In this document: positions 17,274 through 26,462 of the stretch, piece after piece
How the letters are laid out: every line of letters starts with the position of its first letter
Position numbering within the stretch: position 1 is the stretch's first letter
Origin: Oscillospiraceae bacterium
GTDB lineage: Bacteria; Bacillota; Clostridia; Oscillospirales; CAG-272
Direction: 5' to 3'
Length of the DNA stretch: 64,000 nt
NCBI GenBank assembly: GCA_015064415.1
Contig: SVSG01000001.1
Location: forward strand, 202,206-266,205
Translations under genes and position numbers: made by a program
Notes under the pieces: generated by a model
The model's database searches: none
What the model was told of the DNA's origin: nothing
Seen by the model: only the letters and a program-made list of their open reading frames with translations

Positions 17274-18515
17274 TTACTCGATGATCAAAAACTGCGGAAT
17301 GCCGTTTTTGTACTTGGGTGCGGCCTCGCCCACGATAAGGGGCATCAGATAGGCGGCGCACTCGTCGGTCACGTTGTTGCCGCGCGCGTTGATAAACTCA
17401 GCGGGCACGTGCTTGACCTGATTGGCGATCACGGAAATATCGTTGTGCCCTACCTCAAAGACGTAGGGGCTGGTGGACTTGCGCACGATGGTCATCATCT
17501 CGCGCGTCACGCCCTCTCCCGCCGCCTTTACAGCGGCGCGACCAACAGAAACGGACTCTGCAAGGTCGGTGGCAGATGCCACGTGTGCGGCACAGCGCTG
17601 CGGCAGGTTCAGCTCAATGGAGCGCACCTTACAGCCAAGCTCGTTCTTAACGGCATATTCCAGTGCCTTGCCCGTGCCGGAGAGCTGCTTGTGGCCGAAG
17701 GCATCCACGGATGCCACGCCAAAGCCCTCGCACACGTAAGTGCCGTCCGCAAAGCGGATGCCCTCGGAAACGGCGATCACCACGTTGGGCTTTTCGGCAA
17801 GCTTGGCGCGCAGATCCTCAAAGAACTCGTCCTTGTTGAAGGCGCGCTCGGGCAGATAGATCAAGTCGGGAGCCACACCGCCCGCCACGCGTCCGATGCC
17901 GGCAGCAGCAGTCAGCCAGCCCGCGTCACGGCCCATAATCTCCACGATAGTAACAGCGGGAATGGTATAAACGGCGCAATCGCGGATGACCTCCTGCATC
18001 GTGACGGCAATATACTTGGCGGCAGAGCCGAAGCCGGGGGTGTGGTCGGTCACCACAAGATCGTTATCAATGGTCTTGGGCACGCCCATAATGCGCATCT
18101 CGTAATCGTGATCCTTGGTGTAAGCGGAGAGCTTGGCCACGGTATCCATCGAATCGTTGCCGCCGATGTAGAAGAAATAGCGAATATCGTACTTTTTGAA
18201 GATGGCAAGCAGCTTTTCGAATACGGCATCGTCCTCGCCGAGCTTAGGCAACTTTTTGCGGCAGGAGCCGAGTGCCGCTGCGGGCGTATGCTCCAGCATG
18301 TCGATCTTTTCCTCGCAATCAAAGAAAGCGGAAAGATCCACCAAGCGCTCCTCCAGAAGCCCCTGTACGCCGTTTCTCATACCGTACAGCGTCTTGATGG
18401 CACCGTTCGCCACGTCTTCCTTCACGCCGCGGATCACGCCCGCCAGCGTCGCGTTAATGGCGGCGGTGGGGCCACCCGATTGTCCAACCACGGCATTGCC
18501 GATCAGTTTCGTCAT
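17274..18515 (-). CDS. pfp: 6-phosphofructokinase, pyrophosphate-dependent type
   Basis: 413 aa. The ATG at 18515 follows TTGGAGGTAAGCT. Motifs: phosphate-donor loop VGQSGGPTAAINATL (10-24); YIGGNDSMD, where the aspartate replaces the ATP-type glycine and signals pyrophosphate use; catalytic PKTIDNDL; and MGRDAGWLTA. It interconverts fructose-6-phosphate and fructose-1,6-bisphosphate using PPi, reversibly, in glycolysis. PPi-type enzymes are common in anaerobic Clostridia. The promoter at 18549-18577 overlaps the terminator of the upstream relic. Confidence 0.93.
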   Translation of the reverse strand: MTKLIGNAVVGQSGGPTAAINATLAGVIRGVKEDVANGAIKTLYGMRNGVQGLLEERLVDLSAFFDCEEKIDMLEHTPAAALGSCRKKLPKLGEDDAVFEKLLAIFKKYDIRYFFYIGGNDSMDTVAKLSAYTKDHDYEMRIMGVPKTIDNDLVVTDHTPGFGSAAKYIAVTMQEVIRDCAVYTIPAVTIVEIMGRDAGWLTAAAGIGRVAGGVAPDLIYLPERAFNKDEFFEDLRAKLAEKPNVVIAVSEGIRFADGTYVCEGFGVASVDAFGHKQLSGTGKALEYAVKNELGCKVRSIELNLPQRCAAHVASATDLAESVSVGRAAVKAAGEGVTREMMTIVRKSTSPYVFEVGHNDISVIANQVKHVPAEFINARGNNVTDECAAYLMPLIVGEAAPKYKNGIPQFLIIE

Positions 18516-18548
18516 AGCTTACCTCCAAGGGGATGATTTGATAATTTA

Positions 18549-18577
18549 AGTATAACAAAAAAGACAGCCCGTGTCAA
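18549..18577 (-). promoter_or_regulatory. Promoter of pfp
   Basis: TTGACA, 17 bp, TATACT on the minus strand. The -35 box lies inside the hairpin that terminates the upstream relic gene. Confidence 0.6.
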
Positions 18578-18599
18578 GGTATAAACCTTGATGGCTGTC
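18556..18599 (-). terminator. Terminator of the multidomain relic gene
   Basis: Minus strand: GACAGCC...CAAGGT...ACCTTG...GGCTGTC followed by TTTTTTG. The longer open frame of the relic reads straight through this hairpin, while the alternative frame stops at its edge. Confidence 0.6.
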
Positions 18600-21500
18600 A
18601 AATTTTAGTGATACCCCTCTCGGCAAGCTCCATGGCGGCGACGTCCACGTCAAGACCGCGTTGCCCTTTGCGCGCGCCCCAGACAAGCGCGCCTTGATGC
18701 TCTGTTTGCCCGAGGCAACGATCTGATTGAGGGCGCTCACGATCTGCTCGTCCATCACGCGCTCGGCATCGGCATACTGCGCCTCGGTCATATCGCCAAG
18801 CTCGTCATAGCCGACCTCCTGCATAATGGTCGCGTGCAGCTGATGCCACGTGATCTCGGTAAACATTTCAAACCCTTGCGCGTGCAAGCGCTTGTTGTAC
18901 CCCGTCCAGATTCGATTGATGAAATCGTTGCGAATGTCCGCCGGCAGCTTGGCAAAGGCATCAATGCCCTTCAATGCCGCCGCCACATCCTTTTTGGCAA
19001 ACACCTTGTCGCCGTGATAATTCGCCTGCAACGCGGCAAGCTGCCCCTTGGACATCGTGATCGTGTCCGCGCTCTTGTGCGCCGCCGTGTTCGCATCCGT
19101 TTTTCCAGACGCCTGTGATTTTGTGTCCTTCGGCAACGCCAAGCGCCCCTCGCCAACACCATTTTTAGTGCTTTTTGTCGAAGAAATGGCAAAACTTTTT
19201 TCGGAAAAAGTATTGCTTTTTAAGTCGGAATCTGCTATACTAACATTAGAAGCTGTACCGTCACGCAGAGAGTTATTGGAGCTTTGGCTCCCTCTGGTAT
19301 TCGGGCTGCTTCTTTTTTTGTTCTTATCGGCATACTCGGTTAAATATTTTTCTTCCGATACACCAATCATATTTTTGAAATTCAAAGATCCACGGCTTTT
19401 TGATACAGTCTGTATCAACAGCACTCGTCCGTTCTCGATTTTTTTGCTAATACAAATCTTTGTATTTCCACTCGCAAATCGCATTGCATACACAATATCA
19501 TCATAACTTTCGATGTATTCCGGGATCTTTTCAAAATCTTCTTTTGTGAGAGCAATATCGCCATCTTTTTTGGCTTGCGTGTGTCCTTCATATGCGTGGT
19601 GCAAATCGTCTGGAACAAATTCCAAAAAATTATTATCCACAACAATGCTGCCATTTGAGATTTTTCTAACATCGTTAGCCAAATAATCGGGAACCCTTCC
19701 ATAAGCGGTAGTAGACATTCCTTTAGATCCTAAAATAGCTCGATTGATAAAAGATCTTATCTCCTCTTCTGTCGTCAGAATGATCTTTTCTCCATTAGCA
19801 ATCGCTTCAGTTTTCGACTTGTTTTGACGACCACCCGCCTTCAAATATTCTTGAAGATCCCCCTCTGTTAATGGAGTAATTTTTCTCGCCAACCTACCGC
19901 CATCGTCGGCGGCTTTTTTCGTTTCAATAACGTTATTGCCGCTTTCAGTAACGGTTTTGCCGTTTTGGGGAACATTTTGCCCGTTTTCGGGAACATTTTG
20001 CCTGCTTTGGAGAACGTTGTGGCCGTTTTTTGTAACGTTTTCTCCATTTATGCCCGTTAGCGCATTATTGCCCTGGTTACGTGCGGAAAGCTCCGCGAAT
20101 GCCTTTTGATAGGTGCGCAGCAGCTTTCGCGCCTCGGCGGAAAGCTCACCCACGCCCGCATAATCGCGCGCCGCCCCTCGGAAAAAGGAAAGTAGCTTCT
20201 CGCCCGCCGTGGGACGCTTGGAAAGGATAAACTCCCACGCACCGTCCACGCCAAGCGCACTCTCCAAGCCCGCCGCCGCGATCTCCTCCTCTATGATCGG
20301 CTCGTACTGCTCCTTGGTGAGCCCCTGCTTTTCGTAATACTTGGTGTAGTCCTCTCTCACCTGTTTGGCCGTTTCGGGATCGCACAGCCGGAATGCTTGC
20401 TCCATCAGCTTGCGACCGCTCTTGGTGCGAAGGAAAAGCGCGTGTCCGCCCTCGTGCAGCAACAGCTTACTGCGCCGGCGAAAGGCGGGTGCATTCGGGT
20501 CCACAAAAATGGTGTTGCGCATATTGTATCGCGCATCCCCCGCCTGTGCCTGCGCTACGTCAAACGCGATCGAGAGCCCCGATCGCGCTGCCACGCGGGC
20601 ATAGACCAGGACCTCCTCGTTAGAAATGCCGTGCGCCCTGGCATTGCGCACCGTCGCGCGCACCGCCGCCCTCGCAGATGCATTCAGCCCCGCATAATCG
20701 GGGATATTCTCTCTTGCCCACACGTCAATGGCGATCGCCTCACGCCGCGCCTTGCCGTCGTCGGCTTCTTGCGCACTTTTCTGTACCGCGCCTTGTTCGC
20801 TCTTCCCGTCCGCCCCTTGCGAGGGGCGGGGGACCGCTTGCGGTGGTGGGGTAGTCCCCTCCAAATTCGCAGACGTATCGGATTTTGCATCGTTGGCAGA
20901 ATTTTTTTCAGCAAAACTATTGCTTTTTTCCGCGTTTTCGGTTATAATAGTATCGTTCTCAACAACTCCGTTCGGAGCCGAGGAGGCGGATTCGTCCGTC
21001 ATACTCTGTTGGGAACTTTTTTTATCCATAAACTTGATCTCATATAGATAAAATTTGTTCCCTTTTTCACGCACAATGGCTTCCGTGGCAAAATCCCCCC
21101 ACGTGCCCGTAAAACGATGAATGGCGGTAACTCCTTTTTTTGCGTCTTTTTCAATTCCGCGTATATCGGTATCCATACCGGCATACTTGGAATTTTTCAA
21201 AATGTTCTCAAATTCGGGAATCGCTTTAATTCGCGCGTTCACTTCTCCGGCACTTCTTCCGCTACGAGAGAAGATATTTTTGTTTTGTGTGTAGTCGTCC
21301 GTTTGGATGACTATTTTCTTTTGATCGGTTTGCAACGCAACCCTTCTTTGACCAAGAGAAACGATTTCCGATTTCAATCTTTCGATTTTGCTCTTGGAAA
21401 GCGCCAACCTACCCTCGGCGGCAACCTCGCTTCTCACGCCCTGCAGGGTGCTCGTCAGCTCCTCCACGCCAAGCGCGCGACTGATCTTCCTTGTCGTGGG

Positions 21501-21683
21501 CTGCACCACAAAGAAATTGTCGCCCTCCTTCAGCACGGAAAGCCCGTTCCCCTGCACGTCAGCGCGATACACCCCGTCCGCAAGGTCCTTCGTCACCGTT
21601 TCGGGCAGCACGGCGGCATTTTCCACGCTCAAAGCTTGCTTCAAGCGCGCATTCCGCCGCGATCTCGCCCGCATTTTGGACAA
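18598..21683 (-). pseudogene. Phage/ICE-type multidomain protein with zincin and nuclease-like regions, frameshifted near its 3-prime end
   Basis: About 1030 codons from a weak TTG start (or ATG at 21674). Visible parts: a basic N-terminus; a helical linker (residues 85-120); residues about 145-220 resembling domains of large polyvalent phage or conjugative-element proteins; a low-complexity Ser/Asn/Ala linker; a zinc-metallopeptidase-like motif HEGGH (410-414) followed by an EEE helix; an Asn-rich repeat (NVPENGQNVPQNG); a region about 640-800 resembling the phage Barnase/EndoU/ColicinE5-RelE-like (PBECR) nuclease group; and an alpha-helical C-terminus. The main frame runs on through the terminator; a shift at about 18,670-18,700 would instead give the natural ending ARKGQRGLDVDVAAMELAER and stop at 18598. 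The AT content of the middle section differs from the flanks. No phage structural genes are nearby. The functional reading is inference. Confidence 0.65.
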
Positions 21684-21720
21684 TCACCCGCTCATATATT
21701 GCAAGCGGAGGTGATTTCGT

Positions 21721-22398
21721 TTGTTTTCCGAACTTTTTTCGCTATTCTTAAATGCGGTGCACCTGCTGCTTGGCATCGGCACGCCGCAATCCTTTCCCCC
21801 GCCCCTTTCCGCCGAGGAGGAGCGCGCCGCCTTTGCCGCGCATCTGGCAGGTGATGCCGCCGCGCGCGAAAAGCTGATCTTACACAATCTGCGTTTGGTA
21901 TCGCACATCGTCAAAAAGTATTACAGCACCGCCAAAAACGGGGAGGATCTGGTCTCTATCGGCAGTATCGGCCTCATCAAAGCGGTGGACAGCTTCAAGC
22001 CCGAAACGGGCGTCAAATTTGCCACCTACGCGGCAAAATGTATTCAGAACGAGATCCTGATGTTCTTTCGCTCGCAAAAAAAGCTCTCCGCCGAGGTCTC
22101 CATCCACGAAACCATTGACGTGGACCGCGACGGCAATCCCCTCACCTATATGGATGTGATCGCCACGGAGGACAATATCGTGGAGGAGACGGACGCGCGC
22201 ATCAAAAGCGCGGCAGTTCGCCGCCTTGTCGCCACCGTTCTTGACGAGCGCGAGCGTGAGGTCATCGTCATGCGCTATGGCCTTTCGGGCAAGCCCCCGC
22301 GCACACAGCGCGAGGTTGCTCAGTTGCTTGGTATCTCCCGCTCCTACGTCAGCCGCATTGAAAAAGCGGCGTTGGAGACTTTGCGGGAGTATTGTTGA
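21721..22398 (+). CDS. sigK: Sporulation sigma factor sigma-K, with pro-sequence
   Basis: 225 aa. The TTG start at 21721 follows GCGGAGGTGATTTCGT. The N-terminal hydrophobic stretch (ELFSLFLNAVHLLLGIG) matches the membrane-bound pro-sequence removed by SpoIVFB in Bacillus. Region 2: LILHNLRLVSHIVKKYY...GEDLVSIGSIGLIKAVDSF, then TYAAKCIQNEILMFFR. Region 4: REREVIVMRYGL and the helix-turn-helix TQREVAQLLGISRSYVSRIE. Sigma-K directs late mother-cell transcription (coat, cortex). The coding sequence is intact, not split by a skin element, but a phage-type relic lies head-to-head only 37 bp upstream. A CATATATT box at 21693-21700 resembles a sporulation -10 element but lies very close to the ribosome site. 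Confidence 0.93.
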   Translation: MFSELFSLFLNAVHLLLGIGTPQSFPPPLSAEEERAAFAAHLAGDAAAREKLILHNLRLVSHIVKKYYSTAKNGEDLVSIGSIGLIKAVDSFKPETGVKFATYAAKCIQNEILMFFRSQKKLSAEVSIHETIDVDRDGNPLTYMDVIATEDNIVEETDARIKSAAVRRLVATVLDEREREVIVMRYGLSGKPPRTQREVAQLLGISRSYVSRIEKAALETLREYC

Positions 22399-22408
22399 AC
22401 AAAAAATC

Positions 22409-22441
22409 GCGCCGCCGTAAAAAACGGTGGCGCGCTTTTTG
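22409..22441 (+). terminator. Terminator of sigK
   Basis: GCGCCGCCGT/ACGGTGGCGC stem with an A-rich loop, then TTTTTG. Confidence 0.85.
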
Positions 22442-22549
22442 TTGTGTTCTGCATCGAGCGCAAGCTCTTGTAGAGGGCGACGTCCTCGTAAGGAGCGTAG
22501 CGACGGAATAGTGAAGCCGTAGGCAAGCGTCCGCCCCGTTCATTCCCTT

Positions 22550-23869
22550 TTACAGTACGGGGAACCCCGCGCGCTCGTGTGCCTCGTAAAGCTCGTCACA
22601 CATCTTGATAATGTCATCAACAGAGAGCTCTGCGGCGGTGTGCGGCTCCAGCATCGCGGCGTGGTAGATATGCTCGCGCTTCCCCGTCACGGCTGCCTCA
22701 ATCGTGAGAAGCTGGGGATTGATGTTCGTCATATTCATGGCGGCAAGCTGCACGGGCAAGCGTCCCACGTGGGTGGGATTCACGCCGCACGCGTCCACCA
22801 TACACGGCACCTCCACGCACGCGTCGGTGGGGAGATTGTCGATCAGCCCCGTGTTCAGCACGTTGCCACCGATGCGGTAAGGCGTATCCGTCACCATCGC
22901 CTCCATGATATGAGAGGCATACTCGCGCGAGCGCGCGTGCTCGATGTCACCGCCGCCAAGCAACGCCTCCTTCTGCTTTTGCCAGCCCGCGATCTGATTC
23001 ACACAGCGGCGCGGATACTCGTCCAGCGGGATATTGAAGCGCTCGATCAGCTCGGGGTACTTGGACTTGATATAGAAGGGGTTATACTCGGCGTTGTGCT
23101 CCGAGCTTTCGGTGCAGTAATAGCCAAGCTTGTCGATGTAATCAAAGCGTACCATATCGCTGTGCTTTTCGGCGGCGTTCTTCGCCTTCGCGCGGCGGGC
23201 GATCTCGGGGTACAGATCTTTCCCCTTCTCGTCCTTGATCTCCAACAGCCACGCCATATGGTTGATGCCCGCGATCAGCTCACTGCCTACCTTCACGTCC
23301 GTCATCTCCAGCTTTCTGAGCAGATGAGAGGTGCAGACCTGCACGCTGTGGCAAAGACCCACGGTCTTCACGCCCGTGTAGCGCTGCATATAACCGGAAA
23401 GGATCGCCATCGGGTTGGTGTAATTGAGGAACCACGCATCGGGGCAGACCTCCTCCATATCGCGGGCAAAATCCTTCATCACGTAGATGGTGCGCAGTCC
23501 GCGGAAGATGCCGCCGATGCCAAGTGTGTCACCGATGGTCTGGCGCAGACCGTATTTTTTCGGGATCTCAAAATCCATCACGGTGCAGGGCTCGTAGCCG
23601 CCGACCTGAATGGCATTGACCACAAAGCGCGCGCCGCGCAAGGCATCCTTGCGGTTTTCCACGCCGAGATACGTCCCGATCCTTGTGCTTTCCTTGCCGT
23701 ATTTCTTGTTCAGCGCCTCCACCACCACTTGACTTTCGCGCAGGCGGTCGGCATCGATATCGTAAAGTGCAATTTCCAATTCCTCGCTCAGCGCAGGGGT
23801 CAGAAACACGTCACCCAGCACGTTTTTGACAAATACGGTGCTTCCCGCACCCATAAAGGTAATTTTCAT
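22550..23869 (-). CDS. melA: Glycoside hydrolase family 4 enzyme, alpha-galactosidase type
   Basis: 439 aa, full length. The ATG follows CAAGGAGGGAATTCCG. The NAD-binding motif is MGAGSTVFVKN (6-16), the substrate loop FLNYTNPMA (147-155), and the metal-binding motif CHS is at 173-175 (VGLCHSVQ), as in alpha-galactosidases and alpha-glucosidases of the family. GH4 enzymes cleave glycosides by a redox-elimination mechanism that needs NAD+ and Mn2+ in the cytosol. The exact sugar (melibiose-type galactoside or alpha-glucuronide/glucoside) is inferred, so the gene symbol is provisional. A divergent AraC gene and a shared inverted repeat suggest substrate-induced control. Confidence 0.85.
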   Translation of the reverse strand: MKITFMGAGSTVFVKNVLGDVFLTPALSEELEIALYDIDADRLRESQVVVEALNKKYGKESTRIGTYLGVENRKDALRGARFVVNAIQVGGYEPCTVMDFEIPKKYGLRQTIGDTLGIGGIFRGLRTIYVMKDFARDMEEVCPDAWFLNYTNPMAILSGYMQRYTGVKTVGLCHSVQVCTSHLLRKLEMTDVKVGSELIAGINHMAWLLEIKDEKGKDLYPEIARRAKAKNAAEKHSDMVRFDYIDKLGYYCTESSEHNAEYNPFYIKSKYPELIERFNIPLDEYPRRCVNQIAGWQKQKEALLGGGDIEHARSREYASHIMEAMVTDTPYRIGGNVLNTGLIDNLPTDACVEVPCMVDACGVNPTHVGRLPVQLAAMNMTNINPQLLTIEAAVTGKREHIYHAAMLEPHTAAELSVDDIIKMCDELYEAHERAGFPVL

Positions 23870-23901
23870 CGGAATTCCCTCCTTGTTTCTTCGTTAAATT
23901 C

Positions 23902-23922
23902 ATTTTATCACAAAAAATGTGA
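23902..23922. promoter_or_regulatory. Candidate operator in the GH4/AraC intergenic region
   Basis: TCACA-AAAAA-TGTGA inverted repeat at 23908-23922, directly abutting the minus-strand -10 box TAAAAT (23902-23907) of the GH4 gene, whose -35 box is poor. Confidence 0.4.
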
Positions 23923-23981
23923 CCTTTCTATTGATTTTTGCGTCATTTTTATGTTAAAATGTTGCAAAAGAGGTGAAAAGC

Positions 23982-24743
23982 ATGATCAAAGACATTCCCT
24001 TCAAAAAAAGTGAGAGTGGCGCCTCCCTCACGCCGCTTTTCGTCGGCATCGAGCAATGCGCCCCTGCGCACCGCTACGGCCCGCACGTACGCCAGCACTA
24101 TCTGTTGCATTTCTGCCTTTCCGGCTGCGGCACACTGTGGGACAAGCGCGGCACGCACCGCGTGGGCGCGGGCGAGCTTTTCGTCATTCGCCCCGACGAG
24201 GTAACGGTCTACGAGGCGGATGAAAGGGATCCGTGGTGCTACTGCTGGATCGGCTTTGAGGGCAGCAGCGCCGCCGTATTTGATACCGCCCCCAGCGTCC
24301 TTGCCGTGCAGGACGAGCTGCACAAGCGTCTGGCACACGCGATCAAGGCCGAGGAGGACGCCCCGGAGTTGTATCTGGCGCTTTTGTACGAGCTGATCTA
24401 CACCCTTTTCCGAAAAAGCAATCAAAAGGAAAACAAAAGCGACCTGCAGGAGATCTGCCGCTATATCCGCTACAATTACATGAAGGATCTGCGTGTGGAG
24501 ACGCTTGCCGCCACCTTCGGCTTTGAGCGCAGCTATCTTTATCGGCTTTTCAAGCAAAAGCTTGGCGTGGGTGTGAAGGAATACGTCACCGCCGTGCGCA
24601 TGGAGCGGGCGCAGAAATTCTTGAAAAGCGGTCACAGCGTGGCCGCCACCGCGCATATGGTGGGGTATGCGGATGAATTCAATTTCTCCCACAGCTTCAA
24701 AAAGCGTTTTGGACTCTCCCCCGCCGCCTTCGCCAAAAAATAA
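23982..24743 (+). CDS. AraC-family regulator, probable activator of the GH4 gene
   Basis: 253 aa. The ATG at 23982 is 6 nt after GAGGTG; a GTG at 23973 is inside the ribosome site. It has an N-terminal cupin-like sugar-sensing domain (HVRQHYLLHFCLSGCGTLWD, then RVGAGELFVIRPDEVTVYEA), as in regulators of melibiose and raffinose genes. The C-terminal double helix-turn-helix is LRVETLAATFGFERSYLYRLF and SVAATAHMVGYADEFNFSHSF, with a GLSPAAFAKK end. It is divergent from the GH4 gene across 112 bp. A TTGATT-18-TAAAAT promoter precedes it. Confidence 0.9.
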   Translation: MIKDIPFKKSESGASLTPLFVGIEQCAPAHRYGPHVRQHYLLHFCLSGCGTLWDKRGTHRVGAGELFVIRPDEVTVYEADERDPWCYCWIGFEGSSAAVFDTAPSVLAVQDELHKRLAHAIKAEEDAPELYLALLYELIYTLFRKSNQKENKSDLQEICRYIRYNYMKDLRVETLAATFGFERSYLYRLFKQKLGVGVKEYVTAVRMERAQKFLKSGHSVAATAHMVGYADEFNFSHSFKKRFGLSPAAFAKK

Positions 24744-24793
24744 ACGGTATTTTTCCATTTTGCGCGTTTTTTTCACAAACGTGCGGTAATATC

Positions 24794-24822
24794 TTGCATT
24801 TTTGCGCGCGGTATATTATAAT
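24794..24822 (+). promoter_or_regulatory. Promoter of the GDPD-IMPase fusion gene
   Basis: TTGCAT, 17 bp, TATAAT, 29 bp before the start codon. Confidence 0.65.
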
Positions 24823-24850
24823 AAAAGCATCAAAGCAAAGGAGTGTAACT

Positions 24851-26362
24851 ATGGAACAAGTGAAAAGATACTCCCCCGAGCAGATCCGCCACGCGGGGCT
24901 TACCACCATCACCTCTCACTCTGCGTGTGAGGGGACCGAGCCCAACAGCCGCGAGCATATCCTTGCCGCCATTGCAACGGGCTCCGAATACATTGAGATC
25001 GACGTGCGCTATGACGGCGAGCAGCTGTATCTGTCGCACGATGAGCCCGAGGATCCCGCGCACTGCGTGAAGTTTGAGACGCTGCTGCAGCTGGTCTCCC
25101 CCTACCCCACGCTTTTCGTCAACTGCGACGTCAAGACTGACGGGCTTCTGGAGCTTGTGATGGCCGCCGCCAAGCGCTACGGCATGGGGCACCGCATCCT
25201 GTTCACGGGTCAATGCAACCACCGCCCCAACGAGTGCGCGGCACTGGGTGCCGACCTTTGGCACTCGCTTTGGAGACTGAAGAACGCCGACACCGTGGAA
25301 GGCATCAAGCAGCTCAACGAGGCACAGATCCGCGAGGCCGTGAAATATTGCAAAGAGACGGGCTGCCCCTACATCAATCTGGACAAGCGCATCGTGACCG
25401 CCGAAAACCTTGCCTTTGTGAAGGAGAACGGGCTTAACTATTCCGTATGGACCGCCGATGACGAGGAGCTGATCCGCTTCCTGCTTGAGCATCGCGTGGC
25501 GAACATCACCACCCGCAAGCCCGCGCTCGCACTCAAGCTTCGTGACGAGATCCAGGGCTCGCCCGCCTCTCACGGTCTGCTTCCCGACGGCTCGATCGAA
25601 AAGATCATCCGCGACGGCGCAGAGATCATGCTGGAGGCAGACGGACACCGCCTGCACATCAAGCAGAAGGCGGGTACCGCCAACTTCGTGACCGAATATG
25701 ACGTGCGCGTACAGCATTTTCTGGAGGAAAAGCTGAAGGAGCTGATCCCCGAGTGTGCTTTCCTTGCCGAGGAGGAGGGCGAGTCCGATAACCCCGTGGG
25801 TGACGGCTACACCTTCGTGATCGACCCCATCGACGGCACCACCAACTTTATGCTTGGTCGCCGCGCCTCCTGCGTATCCGTGGCACTGCTGAAGAACAAG
25901 CGCCCCGTGTACGGTGCGATCTTCGACCCTTACGCTAACCGCTATTATGCCGCGCGCCCCGGTATGGGCGCGTACTGCAACCACCGCAAGATCGCCGTTT
26001 CCGACCGCGAGCCCGCCGTTGGCGTCGCGTCGCTCGGCACCTCGCCCTACAACCGCGACACGATGGCGCGCCCCGTGACCGAGATCATGTACGGGCTTTT
26101 GATGAACTTCGGCGACATCCGTCGCGTCGGCTCTGCCGCGCTTGCCATTTGCGCGGTCGCGTGCGGCGAATCCGACTCCTACTGCGAGCCCATCCTTTCC
26201 CCCTGGGATTTCGCCGCGGGAATGCTGATCCTCAAGGAAGCGGGCGGCGTTGCCTGCGACTTTGAGGGTAATGAGCTCGGGTTTGACGGCCCCACCTCGG
26301 TGCTTGCCACCACCCCCGCTTCGCTGGAAACGGTACTCGGCGTAGTCAAGGGGAAAATCTAA
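24851..26362 (+). CDS. Fusion of glycerophosphodiester phosphodiesterase and inositol-monophosphatase domains
   Basis: 503 aa. The ATG follows AAAGGAGTGTAACT. Residues about 15-230 are a GDPD (GlpQ-like) barrel: the first catalytic His in TSHSACEGTEPNS (22-33), metal-binding E49/D51 in YIEIDVRYDG, and the second His in LSHDEP (H63). Residues about 245-503 are an inositol-monophosphatase-family domain: AEEEGES (306-312), DPIDGTTNF (325-333) and SPWDFAAGMLILKEAGG. All metal ligands of both domains appear intact. Known relatives of the two halves cleave glycerophosphodiesters to an alcohol plus glycerol phosphate, and hydrolyse inositol phosphates or similar sugar phosphates. A combined function in releasing free inositol or another polyol is inferred from the fusion and from the dehydrogenase/isomerase genes next to it. 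Confidence 0.88.
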   Translation: MEQVKRYSPEQIRHAGLTTITSHSACEGTEPNSREHILAAIATGSEYIEIDVRYDGEQLYLSHDEPEDPAHCVKFETLLQLVSPYPTLFVNCDVKTDGLLELVMAAAKRYGMGHRILFTGQCNHRPNECAALGADLWHSLWRLKNADTVEGIKQLNEAQIREAVKYCKETGCPYINLDKRIVTAENLAFVKENGLNYSVWTADDEELIRFLLEHRVANITTRKPALALKLRDEIQGSPASHGLLPDGSIEKIIRDGAEIMLEADGHRLHIKQKAGTANFVTEYDVRVQHFLEEKLKELIPECAFLAEEEGESDNPVGDGYTFVIDPIDGTTNFMLGRRASCVSVALLKNKRPVYGAIFDPYANRYYAARPGMGAYCNHRKIAVSDREPAVGVASLGTSPYNRDTMARPVTEIMYGLLMNFGDIRRVGSAALAICAVACGESDSYCEPILSPWDFAAGMLILKEAGGVACDFEGNELGFDGPTSVLATTPASLETVLGVVKGKI

Positions 26363-26419
26363 TAAGAAACGGACCGTCGAGGACGCCGGTCCCTACATCA
26401 AAATAATTGACAAAAAATC

Positions 26420-26456
26420 CCCCGCCGCACCGAAATCAGTGCGGCGGGGTGTTTTT
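26420..26456. terminator. Bidirectional terminator between convergent genes
   Basis: CCCCGCCGCAC/GTGCGGCGGGG 11-bp stem, with T-run after it and A-run before it. Confidence 0.85.
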
Positions 26457-26462
26457 TGTTTT

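Noticed and set aside
16857..18536. 559-codon open frame on the plus strand
   Set aside because: Antisense to the phosphofructokinase gene, which carries all catalytic motifs.
21721..22398. sigK interrupted by a skin element
   Set aside because: The coding sequence is continuous from the pro-sequence to region 4; only an adjacent relic is present.
22344..22526. 60-codon minus-strand gene after sigK
   Set aside because: It spans the sigK terminator and a repeat-like spacer, with no ribosome site.
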